Assembly: GCA_026929865.2 (NCBI GenBank)
Contig: CM049415.1
Coordinates: 1-64,000, forward strand
Direction: 5' to 3'
Length of the DNA: 64,000 nt
Source of the DNA: Hyperoplus lanceolatus
Taxonomy: Eukaryota > Chordata > Actinopteri > Uranoscopiformes > Ammodytidae
In this document: positions 1 to 11,600 of the stretch, piece by piece
Layout: every line of letters starts with the position of its first letter
Position numbering within the stretch: position 1 is the first letter of the stretch
The notes under the pieces: model-generated
Databases searched by the model: none
Seen by the model: only the letters and a program-made list of their open reading frames with translations
What the model was told of the DNA's origin: nothing
Translations under genes and position numbers: made by a program

Positions 1-315
1 ATAAAAGTAAAGTTAGAATGAACTCAGCATTTTTTTTGGTCTGTGGACAGAGCGTTGTGACAGTGTAATAATACATATTATACACGCATATTGATCTTAG
101 AAAACAGGCACAGAATTAAAGCAAAACAAGAAGGTGTAGTACTGGCTGGTTTTAGTATATACTGTGTATGAGAGAGATTATGTGACATGTCTGTTTGTGT
201 GTAAGAATAGATTGGCACTCCCTGTTCTCTCAGTTTGGCTTGTGACTATAACAAACCGGTTAGTCTTACTACTTGTTTTCTGAGCTCACAGTCAGTGTTT
301 AATGTTTCACCTCAG

Positions 316-462
316 ATTGGCTGAAGTCCAGAAGACGAGTGTTAACATGGAGGAAGAGGACAGAGCAGAGTCTCCAGTCCCCAGCTGTCTGTCTGTGAAG
401 AGTGACCGGTCCAAAGGTCAGCAACCAGACTTCAGTAATGAACCTGGACCCTCAGACCCAAA
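316..462 (+). CDS. NLR gene 1 exon 1: first N-terminal repeat with start codon
   Basis: Acceptor TTTCACCTCAG ends at 315 and donor GTAAGT starts at 463. ATG at 347 opens [20 protein letters not shown], followed by [10 protein letters not shown]. The exon leaves phase 2. In the homologous exons at 2561 and 39932 an extra in-frame ATG lies 12 nt upstream; here that codon is ACG, so 347 is the likely start. Confidence 0.8.
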
Positions 463-3335
463 GTAAGTGAACTGGTACTAACTCATTCAGCTGGTAACGT
501 TTTGTTGTGGCTGCAAGTAGGGCTGTGCGATATGGCGATATATATCGTCTGACGAAACAAAAACGTCTATCGTTTCATTTTATGCAATATCGTTTATTTC
601 GTTATGTTGCAAATCCCACTCTTTAGGACACAAACTATACATGTAGCTCGCAGTTAAGTTACTGTTAGTTAAACCGAAGATTTCCTACAGCGTAACTTCA
701 CATTAAAAGCCTTTAACTGGTGAAATGTGAGAAATCAAAGTCAACTTTGACTTTTATTTTGAAGCAGAAACACTTAGCGCTTCCTAGCCCCGCTGCGCTT
801 CCATCGCACTACTTCCGCCCGACCACACCAGGCTTTTCTCACATGTGTGATAATCAAAGTTAATTTCGGACACTAAAATCCATCGGTAACAGACCTGTCT
901 GTGATTGCACACGTGTAGACGAGTTTTCAGAGGATCATATCCCGCTGACAGAGCAGTCGAACCGACGTCACCCGGGCAGCGCTCAACCGGCTCGCGGGGG
1001 GATGGCAGCCGAGCTAGCGAGCTGTTATCCCCACGGGCTGTCCCGGCTCGCAGTAATGCGCGGCTCGGCTGCTCTCTCAGCGGTGAGAAGCTCCTGCGCT
1101 CCCCGGGGCGGTCAACCTCTCCGTGGGGTGAATTTACAATCCACCACAGCCTCAGCTAAAGAGGATAGCTCCATTAGGCTAATGAGCTAAGCTAGGGAGG
1201 AATCCACCAATTCAGTCAATTCTGTGCTCTGAAACCCCACACGGCCCAAAACTACTCAAATGTCACATTGCAATGTTCTATTTTGTTGAATGCTTGAAAA
1301 TGTGCGTTTTAATAAAAGCTGAAAATAATCAAATATGGGTTAATACTTTATTTGTTGAGTATTTAATTATTTATATTAAATATTTATTAATTGAATTGAC
1401 AGAAAATATGCTATATCGTCAAATGTATCGTTATCGGGATAAGAAATTTCTATATCGGGATATGAGATTGGTCATATCGCCCAGCCCTAGCTGTAAGTCA
1501 CTTTAAAATCCCCAAAAAGAAGACATTACATTCTGCATTAACTCAGCTTGATCCACTTACTCAATACATACACAGATGTCGCTCAAACCCAGAGAGGAAG
1601 AGAGGCAGAGCCTCTTTATGAGTCACTCAGTTTGTCACTGTGAGAGACTCCAGTCTGCAGTGTAATTCATTCACTGAACTGATAAACCAGACTCATGGAG
1701 TAACATGAGGCTTCATGATCAGAAGGAAAACAAGTTTACAAACCTTGAGTCTAGTTTTTTGGTGTCAGGTTTAGTTATCAGTAAGGACTGGAGTTCAACA
1801 GGGGGATTATAAATTGCACAATTTAAAATGTTACCTCTGACATAGTTCCTAATTTGTACGTATCTGAAGAAATGGGATGGCTGCAGTGTGGACCTATCGC
1901 TCAGCTGAGCATATGAAGAGAATACTTTATCAGTGTACAAGTACTTAATAGTAACAACCTCTGCTTTCCCAGACTAAGAAAACAGTGTCTATTTGCGATG
2001 GGGGAAATGCATGATTGTGACAAATGGGGGCTAGAATGGAGGTGTTTGGCAATTCAAACTATTTTTTTTATATGATACCAAATCCGCAATGAATTAAACC
2101 AATATCTTTAAATGATGCTAGAGGTTTTCGTTCTGCATGGAGTAGCGCTGGAAGAGAAGTGTCTCTCATTTCCTGTTCTATGGCCCATGAGGTTTTATCT
2201 TTAAGCTCATCAGGATATGTGTCCTGCCAGTAGGTAAGGGCACCCATCATCGGCTGCCCAATAATAGTGCTGGAAGACAGGTAGGGCCAGCCCTCTTAAA
2301 TCTTTAGGTTTGCAAACATGTTTTTTAACCTATACGATGTGCTTTGTACACCCAGACAAAAGCAAAAATAATTGATAATAATCCACTCCACCTGATCGAA
2401 TGATCAAGATCCAGATTTTGACTGGTTCTGTTTGCTATATACAATATTCAATAGTCTAAGAACATTAAAAGAAAATCTCCTAGGGATAGATTATAACAAA
2501 CCTTTTTCTCTTGAACATTGTTTTCTAAACTTACAGTCAGTGTTTACTGTTTCACCTCAGATTGGCTGAAGTCCAGATGAGTGATAACATGGAGGAAGAG
2601 GACAGAGCAGCGTCTCCAGTCCCCAGCTGTCTGTCTATGAAGAGTGACTGGTCCAGAGTGTCTCCTCTGAACTTCAGTAATGAACCTGGACCCTCAGACA
2701 CACAGTAAGTGAACTGGTACAAACTCATTCAGCTGGTAATGTTTTGTTATGGCTGTAAACCACTTTAAAATCCCCAAATACACTGAACTGATGAACCACT
2801 TATGGTGTAACATGAGGCTTCATGATCAGAGAACGTTTTTCTATCACTCTCTGTCATCAGGGGAATACGGTATATTTACATTTTATCAAATGAATATCTG
2901 CCACGTCTCCAAATTTCAGAACAAGCTCCAGTAAGATCTATAGAAAACACTACCGCTTTAACAATAAATGTAAACTAGGGCTGTCAAACGATTAACATTT
3001 TTAATCAGATTAATCACAGGATTCTGTGGATTAATCACGATTAATTTTACCATTCGAAATATGCCCGAAAAATTCAAATTTTAATGGATTGGATTTATAT
3101 AGCGCTTTTCAAGGCACTCAAAGACGCTTTACAGGGTTCCAGGTTCCATTCATTCACACACAGTCATACTTGTGGTGGTAAACTACCATAGTAGCCACAG
3201 CTGCCCTGGGGTATATTGTTGTATGAACAGAAACATAAATGACAGAAGGTGGATATGTACATTTAAAATTATTATTTTTATTAATTGAAAACTCCAAATG
3301 ATGGTTTTATACTGAAAATAAATTGAAATCAAACT

Positions 3336-3414
<79 letters not shown>

Positions 3415-5647
3415 TGCTGTGAAAAAGTATTTGCCCCCTTCCCGATTTCTTATATTTTTTCATATTTGTCACACTTAAATGTTTCAGATCATCAAACTTA
3501 TTTTAATTTTAATCAAATATAACCTGAGTAAATATCAAATGCAGTTTTTAAATGATGATTTCATTTATTAAGTGTAAAAATCTATTCAACCGTACCTAGC
3601 CCTATGTGAAAAAGTAATTGCCCCCTTTAATAAATCAATCGATTGACCACATATTTTGGAATGTTGAGTTTAATTTAGTGATCACACCCAGACCTGATTA
3701 CTGCCAGACCTGTAGAATCACTTAAATAGAACCTGTCTGACACAGTGAAGTTGACTAAAAGATCTCAAAAAGCAGCACATGATGCCACGATCAAAAGAAA
3801 TTCAAGAACAGATGAGAAACAAAGTCATTGTTATCTATAAGTCTAGAAAGGATTACAAAGCCATTCTAAGACTTTGGGACTCCAGCAAACCACAGTGAGA
3901 GCCATAACTTACGAATGGAGAAAACTTGGAACAGTGGTGAACCTTCCCGGGAGTGACCGGCCTACCAAAATACCTCCAAGAGCTCATTGACGACTCATCC
4001 AGGAGGTCAGAAACGAACCCAGACTAACATCTAAAGAACACCAGGCCTCACTTGCCTCAGTTAAGATCAGTGTTCATGATTCCACCATAAGACAGACACT
4101 TGGCAAAAATGGCCTCCATGGGAGAGTTCCAAGGCAAAAGCTTCTGCTGACCAAAAAGAACACAAAGGCTCGTCTCACATTTGTCAAACAACATCTTGAT
4201 GATCCCCAAGACTTTTGGGAAAATATTCTATGGACTGACGAGTCAAAAGTAGAACTTTTTGGAAGGCCTGGTTCCTGTTAAATCTGGTGTAAAACTAACA
4301 CAGCATTCCACCATAAGAACATCATACCAACAGTCAAACATGGTTGTGGTGGTGTGATGGTCTGGGGCTGCTTTGCTGCTTCAGGACCTGGATAGCTTAC
4401 TATAATTGATGGAACTATGAATTCTGCTCTCTACCAGAACATCATGAAGGAGAATGTCCGGCCATCAGTTTGTCACCTCAAGCTCAAGAGAACTTGGGTG
4501 ATGCAGCAGGACAATGATCCCAAACACACCAGCAAGTCCACCTCTGAATGGCTCAGAAAAAACAAAATAAAACAGGGGTTGACACTAAGGTTTCAAAAGC
4601 ACTTGCCCATAGGGCAAGTACAGGTAATGTTTTACTTGCCCGAATGTCGTGTTCACTTGCCCAAAAAAAACTGTTAAACAATGATATATATAGGCTAATT
4701 AAATTATACATTTTAGCGAACCGTATCTCTTAAATGCAAACACAGCTTACTAGTCTCGTCCTGACCACATACAACCAACAACAATTCATATAAGCCTAGA
4801 TATCATGACATCACACTACACCAAGCGCTTGGTCCTGCTGCAGCATCGTGAAAGGGCCTCTTTTTGCCATGCACCTGGCCTGGTTTTGGGGGTCTCAGAA
4901 AACTCAGTCTAGCTCAGAGTCAAGCTGAAGGTAAGCTTCCACACAAAAGTGTCCAGAAAATTTTTACTTATTTAACTTATTTAAAATGGTCACATTGTGC
5001 GAAAAAGTGATAGTCTGCCATAAAATGATTAAAGTCCACCATGTTAAAGCTATTGCCCAGTTATACTGTAAGTAGGGAGGGGGATCATTCATTTCTATTC
5101 ATATTGATACCATTATAAAGACTCCACAATCCAAATCTTTATTGATACTTTTCTATTATTTTGTTAAAAGAGAACTGGTATTATTGCTTTAATTGCTTAT
5201 AAGATTAGAAGAGCTCAGGATAGGACTTTAAACAGGTCATAATTCCATATTTAGGCCTACTAATAATTTTATATTGCTGGGGAAACAAGTTTTTCACCCA
5301 AACTGTATTATTCAAGCTTCTCACGAAAAACTTAAATTTCTTTTTTTCTTGATGTTACATTTGAACACATCATGATGTCATTTTATTGACCTGGCTGTGC
5401 CTAATAATCATTTTACTGAGCCGACCTGAACACATCACATTTGAACCGTTTGCGATTTTTTTTTAAAGCCAACTAGTTCTTATCCTGCAGATTTTAATAT
5501 GGATTTAAAAACTATCACAATTTTTAACTGCGGGACTTGCTACGCAGTCTCTCGTTTGCGTTTGTTGATCACCGCTGCTTTGAATGAATGATGAGACGGT
5601 GCCGAGCCCTCAGCAGCGTGGTCTGCAGCGGCAGCGACTCAGCGGAC

Positions 5648-5682
<35 letters not shown>

Positions 5683-8600
5683 CAGAGTTGAAGCGGGTTG
5701 AAGGAGTTTCTTCAAGACAGTCTAAGGTACAACACTTTTACAGTATGATGCAGACCACTGAATAATTCGCCAAAGTAGGCCTAATTAGTTGAAGATGACC
5801 CGACTCGATATTTAAAATTACATCATGTGACCTACTGAACTCCATAGCGGTATCGATAAGCTCAAACGTTATTGATTTTTGGGGTTTGAATATAGCGGAA
5901 CCAGGTCCGTAGCCAGAGCCGGCTTTCGGAACGTAGACAGCGAAACTGCGCGCACACAGGCTGTTGTGTGTGTGTGTGTGTGTGTGTGTGTGAGAGAAAG
6001 GGAGAGAGAGAGAGCGAGAGAGAGAGAGAGCGTGATGCTGCTGGCTGCCGCGCGCAGCTGCTCAATAGTAAATATAGCCGATCTATTTTGTGTGAGTTAG
6101 CGGGGGAAAACATTGTTTTGCGGACTCTAAAACAAATGAATAAATAGCTTAGACTACTGACAACTCATCTAAAATCCACTTGCCCTGTCGGGCAACCAAA
6201 AAGTAATATCAACTTGCCCCAACATTATTTTCACTTGCCCCGGGCAAGCGGGCAAGCGTTAGTGTCAACCACTGTAAAATGTATGGAGTGGCTTAGTCAA
6301 AGTCCGGACTTAAAACCGATTGAGATGCTGTGGCGTGACCTAAAACAGGCAGTTCATGTTTGAAAACCCTCCAATGTGGCAGAATTAAAACAATTCTGCA
6401 AAGAAGATAGGGCCAACATTTTACCAGAGCGATGTAGAAGACTCATTGCCAGTGATCACAAACATTTGGTTGCAGTTGTTGCGGCCAAGGGTGGCACAAC
6501 CAGTTATTAGGTTTAGGGGGCAAATACTTTTTCACGTGGGTGTAATAGGTTCTGGTTAACTATTTACATTCAATAAAAATAATGAAAATTCAAAAGCTGT
6601 ATTCTGATTTCAATAGAGTTGTCTTTGTCTTAAATTATAAATGTTATGATGATCTGAAACAAATAAGTGTGACAAACAAGCAAAAACAGAAGAATTTAGG
6701 AAGGGGGCAAATACTTTTTCACAGCACTGTATATATATATGTATATACCTAAATATATACATGTATATACCTAAATATATATATATATATATATAGTTTT
6801 CAATTAATAAAAATAATAATTTTAAATGTACGCGCGACCACGTCCTAGGGAACTGTTTTTTTTGTGCCAGGAAGCCAACGTTATGTTGATCTCTAATCAC
6901 ACACACCTCTGAAAACTGCAGACGTTTGTGTCCTCGCGGGCTCTGAACAGAGCGGACAATGTTTCTCCTTCTGTTGCTTCGACATCAACTGCCATCCGTG
7001 GTGGTTGATTCTATGTACTATCTATGCCCGCGACGGCGACACAAACGTGGCCGTTTAAAACATGGCACGGGCTAGCGTGACTGTAGTGCAGAGCCGGTGG
7101 GATGTACGGGGCGGGTCGTTCTGCACATGCGTTAATTGCATTAAAAAAATGAACGCGTTAATTCCAGAAATTAATCACCCTGCGTTAACGCGTTAATTTT
7201 GACAACCCTAGTTTAAATGTTGTTATCACTTGATGGTTTTTATAATACTTGGTTTCACAGGGTGCTGCATCCTCCTGAGCACTCCTACTTTCTGTGTTCA
7301 TGCTTTGTAAAAAACAAACAATCTAATCTTTTCAATCTAATCAAAATTGCTTGTTAAACCGTATTTAATTCATATTTCTTAATGTAGTTGCTGAAGAAAC
7401 TTTGTGACACAAAGAGAAATGTTTTGTGTCATTTTCCTCTTAGTATCTGAGACAGCTGTTAGTCACGTAGAAAAGTGTTTGTCTAAACTAAGATGCTACA
7501 AAACGTTAAACCTTCTTATCATCTACAGCTGCAGCAGGTTGTTTATTGAGAGCTTCCTGAATGGATTTGTCCTCAGAGATTTTATAAAAGATTCACATGA
7601 TATGAATAATTAATAAAAATAATAAAATGTTTGCAGAGTTCAGTACCAGAGACAGAGAGCAGAGTCTCCAGTCCCCAGCTGTCTGTCTATGAAGAGTGAC
7701 TGGTCCAGAATGTCTCCTCTGAACTTCAGTAATGAACCTGGACCCTCAGACACAAAGTAAGTGAACTGGTACAAACTAATTCAGCTGGTAATGTTTTGTA
7801 GCTGTAGCCTCCTGAGCACTCCTACTTTCTTTATCCATGCTTTGTAAAAAATCTATCTTTGCCTGTTTTCAACACTATATTCACAGTAGGGGAGAGTGGG
7901 GTGAGTTTTGCCAGCGGGGAAGTAGTGCCACCCCTTGTTTCTAGAAAACCATAGAACATGGAAATGTGACCACATATTTAAGAAGAGCCATCCATTTGAC
8001 TCATCCTGTAAAGATGGGAGACACATGGAATAAGATATGAGCACATTTAGCACTTTTTTGTTGATCTGTCAAAAGCTTTTGATACTTAAGACCACCATTT
8101 GCTTTTACAGAGGCTGCATGAAATTGGTTTTGATTATTCTACATGTAGCTGGTTTAAGGACTATCTCTCTGATAGACAGCAGTCAGTAAAACTGGGAAGC
8201 TACCAAACTGAGTTTTTAACAGTTACAAATGGTGTCCCACAGGGCTCAATTTTAGGTCCAGTCCTATTCACAATTTACATCAATAACATTGTTTCATCAC
8301 TACAAAACTGTCACGCCCATCTATACGCTGACGACACAGTACTGTATTGCATTTCTGATTCGGTGCAACAATCTGTTCAGAACCTTCAGAGCTCTTTTAA
8401 CACCCTGCAGGACTGTCTTAGTGGACCTCAGGCTTGTTCTTAATACAGACAAAACAAAATATGTGTTTCTCTAGAGCGAGAACTACACATTTTTATGATC
8501 TTATTATTCATGGATCTCAAATTGAAAGAGTCACTGAATATAAATATCTTAGCAGCTGGATAGATGAAAAACTCTCTTTTAAATTTCACATAAAAAATCT

Positions 8601-11600
8601 TGTCTGTCGTCTGCTACAAAAGATTGGACATTTTTATAGGAACAAAGCCACCTTCCCGTTGTTCAGTAGGAAAAGGATTATCGAGGCAGTTTTTATGTCT
8701 GTCCTTGATTACGGTGATGTGGTTTATCGGCATGCATCTCATTCATGCCTTGAACTCCTAGACTCTGTTTTTCACTCTGCTTTTTTAGACTGGCCAAGTC
8801 AATCTCCAGACTTAAACGCCATAGAGCATGCATTTTACCCGCTAAAGAGGAGACCGAAGGGAGTAACCACCCAAAACAAACAGCAACTGAATGAGGCTGC
8901 GGTGAAAGCCTGGAAAAGCATCACAAAAGAAGAATGCAAACGTTTTGTGATGTCAATGGGTCACAGGCTTGATGCAGTTATTGCAAGCAAAGTATTTGCG
9001 ACAAAATATTACGGTTTACTCACTTTAATTTATTTAAAGTCTATCTGTTCCAATACTTTTGCTTGCCTAAAAATGTGGTGTTCCTTTTCAAAAAATGCTA
9101 TCTTCTCAGTTGTGTATCAGATCCAGATGTGAATACCTGGAAATGAAAGCTGAAATGTTGATCTATTGTCTCATATTCATCTTTTGGTGTCACACCCAAA
9201 TGTTTCCAGTCTACAGCAAAAATAAAGGAATTGGCCTCACCTTTCCAATACTATTGGAGGGGACTGTATATATAAAGCCCTGACCGGAAAGCTACCACTC
9301 TATTTGACAGAAATGCTGCTTATTTCAGATGGGCTTTATCAAACCCGCTCAACTGACATGCTCATGTTATATGTTCCATACGCCCGGTCTGAGCTTGGTA
9401 AAACCTGTAGTGAGAAAGTTAGATCAGACAACATAAGCTGTATAAAGTTTAAGCATGAGAGTTTAATTCAAATCAATGGTTTCTCGCGAGGATGTTTCGT
9501 CGTGTACAGCCAGGGCTTACAGTACGAAAAGATCCTCTTCAGGTGAAAACACAAGTTATTTAAACCATTTAGACAAAGCATCAATCACATGACACCATCT
9601 TTGTCATGTGATTTGGTTTACACTTAAACAATAGACAGGAGTCCTAAATAACACTAAAGGGTGTGTCTGAGGATGGGGGAGGGTGGAGGGGGGGACAGTC
9701 TGAAGACAATAGGCTGGGTGTAGGTGTGGAATACCCATAGTACGTGGAGAGGGGGGGATTTGGAAGTTTCAAAATGCAGACAGTTAAAACAGCAACAGTT
9801 TAGCATTAAGCAGAGCTTACAATATTCGATAAATACAATGTTTCCTATTGCAGATATAAGCATTCTATCATTTGAGATCATATTAAATATTTGCCATTAC
9901 AAACTGCTTTTAGCCACAGTGCCCCTGACTCCTGGAACAGCCTACAACATCAAATTAAAATAAATACACTCATAACTGTTAACCAATTTAAACGTATTAT
10001 TTTGAATCAGCCCCACTCCACTTGTAACTGTTTTAATCAGGCTATTGTTCTGCTTCATTCAATTGATCTGAATGTTTTAATTGTTCTTGTCTCTTTGTCA
10101 GCTTGTTGTGTATTCTCATTGTACACTCAACAAAAATATAAACGCAACACTTTTGTTTTTGCTCCCATTTTTCATGAGATGCGTTGCGTTTATATTTTTG
10201 TTGAGTGTATATTGTGTATCTAATTAACTCGACGTCATTGTAAAAGAGGGTCATCACCCCTCAATTGACCTTTCGAGGTTAAATAAAGGAAAATTAAATT
10301 CAAGCTCAAAAAACAGTTTTTTGCCTTTCAAAGTAAAATTTCTATGATCAAGGTTTTTTGATTATTGTCTGAACAATTATAGACACGTTTGAAAACATTT
10401 GACACATGTTTTAGTGCTTTAGTATGCTACACTTTGAGTCTATACACTTAGCACGATATTAGCTCTAAACTGCTGCATCATGCTAGTTTTTTGAAATGCT
10501 GGGGTTGGGGTGATTTGTGCCAGAGGGCCTGGGGTGAGTTGTAAGTAAGTAAAATGTATTTATAAAAGCACATTTATAACAGTTTGGACTGACCAAAGTG
10601 ATATACATAGTGCATTCAGTAGGTAAAAAAAGTTAAATAAACAAAAATAAAATAAAAGACATAAAACCCAGACATCCACATATAAACAAAGATAGTAGTG
10701 CAGAGGTAAGATAGTTAATGGGGAGGAAAAACCAGGGTGTACAGATGGGTTTTGAGCCTTGATTTAAAGGCAGAAATGGAGGGGGAATCACGTATGTCAG
10801 GTTGCAGTTGGTCCCACAAGACTGTATACGTTGGTCACCAAAAAGAAAGTTGTCTACAGTAGCTCAGAAGAGACTGCCATATCCATTCCACTGATGAGAG
10901 TTCAGATGGCCAGAAAGATGATGATGGTGACTTTGTCATTGTGAGCTTTGCAGGTAAAACCACCTAGATCTGCTAGGCCTTGTTTAAGAAAATTGACCTT
11001 CAATCTTTGTAAAATATTTACTTTAAATACACCTTAAATGAGTAATTGTCTACTGGATTTGTCTTGCATTACAGTTTACGAGATATCAATGGCACAATTT
11101 ACCCCTTGGTATTCTCTCCAATGGCACAACTTACACCACACCGGGGGCAAGTTGTGCCACAAGACAACTTTTTTTTCCGAAAGCTATATTTCTTAAACAT
11201 GTTATTTCAGATCCAAAGTTATTTTTGCCAGGGATGCACGACATCCTGAAATATACGTACATATTTTAGTTGGAGACATTACTGTCAAGGCCTCACTTTA
11301 AAATCACTTTGAGTAAAAAGTGGCACAAGTCACCCAACACACCTCCCCTGTAACTTTTTAAACTATATTTTATTGATATTTCTTAATGTAGTTGCTGAAT
11401 AAACTTTGTGGCACAAAGAGAAATGTTTTGTGTCATTTTCCTCTTAGTATCTGAGACAGCTGTTACTCACTCAGAATAGTGTCTGTCTAAACTAAGATGC
11501 TACAAAACATTTCTTGTCCACAGCTGCAGCAGTTTAATTAATTAATTAATACAAATAATAAAACATCTTGGTGTTTTCAGAGTTCAGTACCAAAGACAGA

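Larger units (their letters stand above)
4573..6274. mobile_element. Nested DNA transposon with 5-bp TSD (CAGGGGTTGACACTAA ends)
   Basis: Ends CAGGGGTTGACACTAAGG and, inverted, CAGTGGTTGACACTAACG, flanked by TAAAA at 4568-4572 and 6275-6279. Removing it rejoins the Tc1 transposase frame at codons NKIK. Subterminal CTTGCCC/GGGCAAG motifs face each other at both ends. No transposase. Superfamily uncertain (hAT-like ends but 5-bp TSD). Confidence 0.85.
3780..6510 (+). pseudogene. Tc1 transposase pseudogene
   Basis: Starts ATG at 3780 ([15 protein letters not shown] after a second ATG). Frame breaks occur in the first half. The stretch from 4417 reads [16 protein letters not shown] ... [17 protein letters not shown] and is cut by the insertion at 4573. 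The end resumes at 6280 with [17 protein letters not shown], a Tc1 DDE-domain motif, and has an early TGA. Dead. Confidence 0.85.
3412..6729 (+). mobile_element. Tc1/mariner element, interrupted
   Basis: Terminal inverted repeats CAGTGCTGTGAAAAAGTATT (left) and its mirror ending at 6729, flanked by TA. Inserted into a TA repeat. Split by the element at 4573-6274. Without that insert the Tc1 would be about 1.6 kb, the usual size. Confidence 0.92.
2976..7210. mobile_element. DNA-transposon MITE (TAGGGCTGTCAAA ends), outermost shell of a nested cluster
   Basis: Ends TAGGGCTGTCAAACGATTAA and, inverted, TAGGGTTGTCAAAATTAACG. The body has the ATTAATCACGATTAATT motifs common in this fish MITE type. 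It hosts a Tc1 element (3412-6729), which hosts a further element (4573-6274), and a separate fish repeat at about 3083-3225. No clear target duplication, because the inverted similarity extends past the TAGGG ends. Confidence 0.7.
8055..10297 (+). pseudogene. Non-LTR retrotransposon (LINE) reverse transcriptase, 5'-truncated and broken
   Basis: From DLSKAFDT (then stop TAA) and DHH through [20 protein letters not shown] and YADDTVLY, the RT catalytic motif, to the thumb region ([17 protein letters not shown]), then [13 protein letters not shown] and [15 protein letters not shown] near 9910. The 3' tail ends GTTAAATAAAGGAAAATTAA. Interrupted by a Tc1 fragment (about 8782-9270), a 485-bp insertion (9416-9900) and a Tc1-like MITE (10124-10207). 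Frameshift at about 8434. Clade resembles fish L2/Rex-type elements but was not tested. Confidence 0.8.
7888..11350. mobile_element. DNA transposon shell with GGGGAGAGTGGGG ends
   Basis: Left end GGGGAGAGTGGGGTGAG...TTTTGCCA; right end, inverted, GGGGAGGTGTGTTGGGTGA...TTGTGCCA. Further GTTGTGCCA motifs occur inside (10500-10545, 11087-11160). A short acidic reading stretch, [13 protein letters not shown] before GTAAAA at about 10920-10955, may be a relic of its coding exon. It encloses the LINE at 8045-10300. Superfamily not assigned. Confidence 0.55.

Noticed and set aside
905..1190. Two overlapping ORFs (84 and 62 codons) in the first MITE
   Set aside because: They lie wholly inside a non-coding hAT-like MITE, have no motif and overlap each other in different frames.
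8434..9132. 232-codon ORF
   Set aside because: A chance fusion of LINE RT tail and Tc1 transposase fragment; not a gene.
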